Source of the DNA: an uncultured Oscillospiraceae bacterium
Lineage (GTDB): Bacteria > Bacillota > Clostridia > Oscillospirales > Oscillospiraceae
Length of the DNA stretch: 64,000 nucleotides
Direction: 5' to 3'
Assembly (NCBI GenBank): GCA_947627325.1
Contig: CANQVO010000008.1
Coordinates: forward strand, 44,218-108,217
The notes below the pieces were generated by a model that saw only the letters and a program-made list of their open reading frames with translations, did not search any database and was not told the origin of the DNA. Position numbers and translations under genes: made by a program. Of this stretch, positions 60,723-64,000 are shown in pieces; position 1 is the first letter of the stretch, and every line of letters begins with the position of its first letter.

Positions 60723-62135
60723 ATGCCCAATATGGACCCCAAGAAGAACCCCATGCCCACCCAGGACCCGGCGGTCCGGGCCCACAACTTCCAGGAGGTG
60801 GCCCTGGGGTACAGCGAGGAGACGGCCCTGCAGGAGGCTCTGCGGTGCCTCAACTGCAAGAATATGCCCTGCGTGTCCGGCTGCCCGGTGAACATCCACA
60901 TCCCCGCCTTTATCGAGAAGATCAAGGAGGGGGACTTTGAGGGGGCCTATCAGGTCATCCAGCAGTCCTCCTCTCTCCCCGCCGTCTGCGGCCGGGTCTG
61001 CCCCCAGGAGACCCAGTGCGAGAGCAAGTGCGTCCGGGGCATCAAGGGCGAGCCGGTGGGCATCGGCCGGCTGGAGCGGTTCGTGGCCGACTGGCACAAC
61101 GCCCACGCCCAGGCCGCCCCGGAGAAGGTCCCCTCCAACGGCCACAAGGTGGCGGTGGTGGGCTCCGGCCCCAGCGGCCTGACCTGCGCCGGGGACCTGG
61201 CCAAGAAGGGCTATGAGGTCACCGTCTTTGAGGCCCTCCACACCGCCGGGGGCGTGCTGGTCTACGGCATCCCGGAGTTTCGTCTGCCCAAGTCCATCGT
61301 CCAGAAGGAGGTGGACAACCTCACCGCCATGGGGGTGAAGATGGAGACCAATATGGTCATCGGCAAGACCCTCACCATCGACGAGCTCTTTGACATGGGC
61401 TTTGAGGCGGTGTTCGTGGGCTCCGGCGCGGGCCTGCCCAACTTCATGAACATCCCCGGGGAGAGCCTGAAGGGGGTCTACTCCGCCAACGAGTTCCTCA
61501 CCCGCTCCAACCTGATGAAGGCCTACCAGGACGAGCCCGTCACCCCCATCATGAAGGGGGGCAAGGTGGCGGTGGTGGGCGGCGGCAACGTGGCCATGGA
61601 CGCGGCCCGCACCGCCCTGCGCCTGGGGGCGGAGAAGGTGTATATCGTCTACCGCCGCTCCCTGGAGGAGCTCCCCGCCCGGAAGGAGGAGGTGGAGCAC
61701 GCCATGGAGGAGGGCATCGACTTCCGCCTGCTCACCAACCCCGTGGAGATTTTGGGCTACGAGAACCCGGAGGACAAGCGGGACCCCAAGAACGGCTTTG
61801 TCACCGCCATGCGCTGTATCAAGATGGAGCTGGGCGAGCCGGACGAGAAGGGCCGCCGCCGCCCCATCCCCATTGAGGGCAGCGAGTTTGAGCTCCCGGT
61901 GGACACGGTGGTCATGTCCATCGGCACCTCCCCCAACCCCCTCATCAAGTCCACCACCGAGGGCCTGGAGGTGAACCGCCACGGCGGCATCATCGTGGAG
62001 GAGAACACCGGGGCCACCACCAAGCCCGGGGTCTACGCCGGGGGCGACGCCGTCACCGGGGCCGCCACCGTGATCTCCGCCATGGGGGCGGGGAAGGTGG
62101 CCGCCAAGGCCATCGACGAGTATCTGAACAAGTAA
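60723..62135 (+). CDS. nfnB: NADH-dependent ferredoxin:NADP+ oxidoreductase subunit B (glutamate synthase small-chain-like)
   Basis: A 470-residue iron-sulfur flavoprotein. N-terminal [4Fe-4S] motifs (CLNCKNMPCVSGCPVNI, then CGRVCPQETQCESKC) are followed by FAD (VGSGPSGLTCAGDLAKKG) and NADP (VGGGNVAMDAARTALRLG) binding folds. Adjacency to nfnA identifies it as NfnB rather than GltD. ATG 60723 fits AAGGAGGT. The upstream GTG 60717, overlapping the nfnA stop, is less well spaced. Confidence 0.92.
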   Translation: MPNMDPKKNPMPTQDPAVRAHNFQEVALGYSEETALQEALRCLNCKNMPCVSGCPVNIHIPAFIEKIKEGDFEGAYQVIQQSSSLPAVCGRVCPQETQCESKCVRGIKGEPVGIGRLERFVADWHNAHAQAAPEKVPSNGHKVAVVGSGPSGLTCAGDLAKKGYEVTVFEALHTAGGVLVYGIPEFRLPKSIVQKEVDNLTAMGVKMETNMVIGKTLTIDELFDMGFEAVFVGSGAGLPNFMNIPGESLKGVYSANEFLTRSNLMKAYQDEPVTPIMKGGKVAVVGGGNVAMDAARTALRLGAEKVYIVYRRSLEELPARKEEVEHAMEEGIDFRLLTNPVEILGYENPEDKRDPKNGFVTAMRCIKMELGEPDEKGRRRPIPIEGSEFELPVDTVVMSIGTSPNPLIKSTTEGLEVNRHGGIIVEENTGATTKPGVYAGGDAVTGAATVISAMGAGKVAAKAIDEYLNK

Positions 62136-62164
62136 GAAAACGAACAAGAAAAGGAGTGTTTCAT

Positions 62165-62968
62165 ATGGGTTTTCTGACGGATAAAGTGGTCATCCTCACC
62201 GGCGGCGGCCGGGCGGTGCTCAGCGACGGGAAGAGCTGCGGCTCCATCGGCTACGGCATCGCCACCGCCTACGCCAAGGAGGGGGCCAACCTGGTCATCA
62301 CCGGCCGGAACGTGAAGAAGCTGGAGGACGCCAAGGAGGAGCTGGAGCGGCTCTACGGCGTCAAGGTCCTGCCCGTCCAGGCGGACGTGGCCGCCGGCCA
62401 GGACAACGAGGCGGTGGTCCAGCACGTGATCGACGAGACGGTGAAGGCCTTTGGCCGCATCGACGTGCTCATCAACAACGCCCAGGCCAGCGCCTCCGGC
62501 GTGCCCCTGGCCCAGCACACCACCGAGAACTTCGACCTGGCCCTCTACTCCGGGCTCTACGCCGCCTTCTACTATATGAAGGCCGCCTACCCCTACCTGA
62601 AGGAGAGCAAGGGCACCGTGATCAACTTCGCCTCCGGCGCGGGGCTCTTTGGCAACTTCGGCCAGTGCTCCTACGCCGCCGCCAAGGAGGGCATCCGGGG
62701 CCTGAGCCGGGTGGCCGCCACCGAGTGGGGGCCCGACTGCATCAACGTCAACGTCATCTGCCCCATCGCCTGGACCGCCCAGCTGGAGGGCTTTGAGAAG
62801 TCCTACCCCGAGGCGTTCAAGGCCAACGTGAAAATGCCCCCCATGGGCCACTACGGCGACCCGGAGCTGGAGATCGGCCGGGTGTGCGTCCAGTTGGCCC
62901 ACCCCGACTTCAAGTACCTCACCGGGGAGACCCTCACCCTGGAGGGCGGCATGGGCCTCCGCCCCTAA
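62165..62968 (+). CDS. SDR-family oxidoreductase
   Basis: A 267-residue short-chain dehydrogenase/reductase with a YAAAK catalytic pair (SYAAAKEGI) and NNAQ (family NNAG). The N-terminal coenzyme motif is stretched: TGGGRAVLSDGKSCGSIGYG in place of TGxxxGxG. It may act on a hydroxysteroid, sugar or acyl substrate, which sequence alone cannot decide. It lies 29 bp after nfnB and is probably co-transcribed, so it may draw on the NAD(P)H pool. Confidence 0.85.
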   Translation: MGFLTDKVVILTGGGRAVLSDGKSCGSIGYGIATAYAKEGANLVITGRNVKKLEDAKEELERLYGVKVLPVQADVAAGQDNEAVVQHVIDETVKAFGRIDVLINNAQASASGVPLAQHTTENFDLALYSGLYAAFYYMKAAYPYLKESKGTVINFASGAGLFGNFGQCSYAAAKEGIRGLSRVAATEWGPDCINVNVICPIAWTAQLEGFEKSYPEAFKANVKMPPMGHYGDPELEIGRVCVQLAHPDFKYLTGETLTLEGGMGLRP

Positions 62969-63005
62969 ACTCTCAAGGAGCCCCGCCGGCCGCCTAAGTA
63001 AAGCG

Positions 63006-63046
63006 AAAAAACAGCTTCCGCCCACGCCGGGCGGAAGCTGTTTTTT
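63006..63046 (+). terminator. Terminator of the nfnAB-SDR operon
   Basis: ACAGCTTCCGCCC pairs with its complement around ACGCC, followed by six T residues. Confidence 0.9.
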
Positions 63047-63069
63047 GTCGAAATGGGCGCCCCTTCCCG

Positions 63070-63175
63070 GAGCGGCGCTCCGCCGGGAAAGGCAGCCACT
63101 CCCGCCGCGGGGGAGAAAACGGTGGATTTTCCAGCGCCTTTGTGGTATGGTATTTGTGTCGGCGATAGGCCGACA
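63070..63175 (+). repeat. Upstream element copy 1 (before the 141-aa lipoprotein)
   Basis: Contains GGCGCTCCG, GGGAGAAAACGGTGG (63111-63125) and GGTATTTGTGTCGGC-N-GCCGACA (63149-63175). The last forms a stem TGTCGGC/GCCGACA. The same blocks recur before the next gene, so this is a shared leader or promoter element. Confidence 0.7.
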
Positions 63176-63210
63176 AGAGGGAATTTGACTCGGGATGGGG
63201 GGCGACTGAT

Positions 63211-63636
63211 ATGAAAAAGCTGACGGCGTACGTCTTGTCCGTGCTCTGCGTTTTGATTTTGGCCGGTTGTGCCGGAGATGCGGGCACGTCCGCCGACCGC
63301 AACAGCGGGGGACAGGCCCTGATCGGGGACGATGTGGCGGAGGTAAAGATCACCCACATTTTGATGGGCCAGGCAACGGAGTGGAGCGTGGAGGGGGACG
63401 ATGTGGACGCCCTGCGGACCTGGGCCAACGGATTGGCGTATGAGCTTCGCAAATTTGAGGAAGGGAACACACCGGGAGACGAAGACGGCCAAGAGGTATA
63501 CTGCTTCGCGCTGAATGGAGAAGACGGCCCGGAGCTTGATTACATCATCTGCGGCTCTGGCGACTGCTATCTGCTGATGGAAAGCGACTGGTACGCCGTC
63601 AAAAATCCCTCCCCCCCACCCGTCGAAGCCCCCTGA
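63211..63636 (+). CDS. Small putative lipoprotein, function unknown
   Basis: A 141-residue protein with lipobox LAGC (Cys near 20) after a hydrophobic signal, then an acidic soluble domain rich in Asp/Glu/Gly with two Cys (ICGSGDCYL). It ends in a Pro-rich tail. No family is recognised. The start has a GGGGGG site. It belongs to the same upstream-repeat group as the following gene. Confidence 0.75.
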   Translation: MKKLTAYVLSVLCVLILAGCAGDAGTSADRNSGGQALIGDDVAEVKITHILMGQATEWSVEGDDVDALRTWANGLAYELRKFEEGNTPGDEDGQEVYCFALNGEDGPELDYIICGSGDCYLLMESDWYAVKNPSPPPVEAP

Positions 63637-63660
63637 CCCCCAGGCCGGCGGGGAAAGACA

Positions 63661-63718
63661 GGCGGCGCTCCGGCGCACGGGAGAAAACGGTGGTATTTGT
63701 GTCGGCCACAGGCCGACA
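63661..63718 (+). repeat. Upstream element copy 2 (before the AT-rich membrane protein)
   Basis: Shows GGCGCTCCG, GGGAGAAAACGGTGG and TATTTGTGTCGGC-N-GGCCGACA with the same TGTCGGC/GCCGACA stem as copy 1, but lacks about 25 bp between the blocks. The lost stretch is flanked by GGTGG/GGTATGG-like sequence, suggesting deletion between short repeats. Confidence 0.7.
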
Positions 63719-63747
63719 GATCAGGATTTAGAAAAAAGGCGATCGAT

Positions 63748-64000
63748 ATGAAAATTTCATTAAAAACCACACCAAAATCATATTTTATAATTTTTGTGAT
63801 AGGAATTGCTGTTGGTTGTATTTGTAGATTGGCCGATTATTTCCCAGCGGAAACATTATGGGGTTTTTCGTCCCTTCAGACATTGCTTGGGTTTTGGATC
63901 ATTACAAATACAATGATAGTCCTATTTAGTTCATCTTGTTTGTGTGCGGGACTAAGTTCATTTCTATATATGTTTGGAATGACATTGAGCTTTTATGGAT
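63748..64000 (+). CDS. AT-rich polytopic membrane protein (partial)
   Basis: The first 84 codons of a membrane protein cut by the window end. It starts MKISLKTTPKSYF, then a hydrophobic segment (IIFVIGIAVGCICRLADYF), and further apolar stretches (LLGFWIITNTMIVLFSSSCLC, LSSFLYMFGMTLSFYG). Codon use is markedly AT-rich compared with its neighbours, which suggests recent transfer. No family is recognised from the visible part. Confidence 0.7.
   Translation, partial: MKISLKTTPKSYFIIFVIGIAVGCICRLADYFPAETLWGFSSLQTLLGFWIITNTMIVLFSSSCLCAGLSSFLYMFGMTLSFYG

Overview
The window is GC-rich DNA from an anaerobic, spore-forming Firmicute. It looks like an Oscillospiraceae-type gut bacterium of the Flavonifractor/Lawsonibacter/Oscillibacter kind. 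The evidence is a Gram-positive-style S10-spc-alpha ribosomal operon, Spo0A and SpoVT, an oxygen-independent heme enzyme (HemZ), an NADH-linked [FeFe]-hydrogenase, an NfnAB transhydrogenase, SLH-domain surface proteins, and strong AGGAGG ribosome binding sites with GTG/TTG starts. The genus is an inference. No tRNA, rRNA, CRISPR array or insertion sequence was recognised.

Layout. 1-4945 (minus strand) is a housekeeping operon: a sugar-nucleotide transferase, an NYN-LOTUS RNase-like protein, a metallo-hydrolase, HemZ, a uridine kinase-like enzyme and a cut-off Mrp/NBP35 ATPase. 5086-5949 is a BrkB/YihY membrane protein. 5946-22551 is the ribosomal superoperon, with a near-consensus promoter and a structured leader, then rpsJ to rplO, secY, adk, map, a KOW protein, infA, rpmJ, rpsM, rpsK, rpsD, rpoA, rplQ and a terminator. 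Several of its proteins carry unusual tails. The most striking is L5, which has a 99-residue repetitive Lys/Ala/Glu-rich N-terminal extension.

22816-30698 (minus) encodes a giant secreted SLH/dockerin-like/Ig-like protein followed by a secreted subtilase. 30847-32913 is recG. 33067-35345 is an accessory patch with two small lipoproteins, a single-pass membrane protein, an interrupted small gene and a divergent XRE regulator with repeated operators. 35449-36967 holds spo0A and spoVT, 37224-37916 an aquaporin, and 38008-38769 a VanX-like dipeptidase.

39140-43793 is the most exciting segment. It is a five-gene plus-strand cassette coding for a leaderless DNase I/CdtB-like protein, two large coiled-coil proteins with buried hydrophobic segments (the second ending in a B-lectin domain), a holin-like protein and an amidase. 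I read it as a candidate toxin or pore-forming system released by a holin/endolysin. A long AT-rich dyad region lies in front of it.

43914-48558 holds the CCA-adding enzyme, a DUF3783-like protein, and two esterases next to an ATP-grasp ligase. 48647-52177 is an amino-acid ABC transporter with two binding proteins. 52357-52584 encodes an HPr-like protein lacking the active-site His. 52958-57138 is the hydrogenase operon (NuoE-NuoF-HydA). 57395-59650 is serC-serA, 59866-62135 is nfnAB, and 62165-62968 is an SDR. Rex-type palindromes lie at matching distances upstream of the hydrogenase and nfnA promoters, suggesting shared NADH/NAD+ control. The window ends in a lipoprotein and the start of an AT-rich membrane protein, each behind a copy of the same leader sequence.
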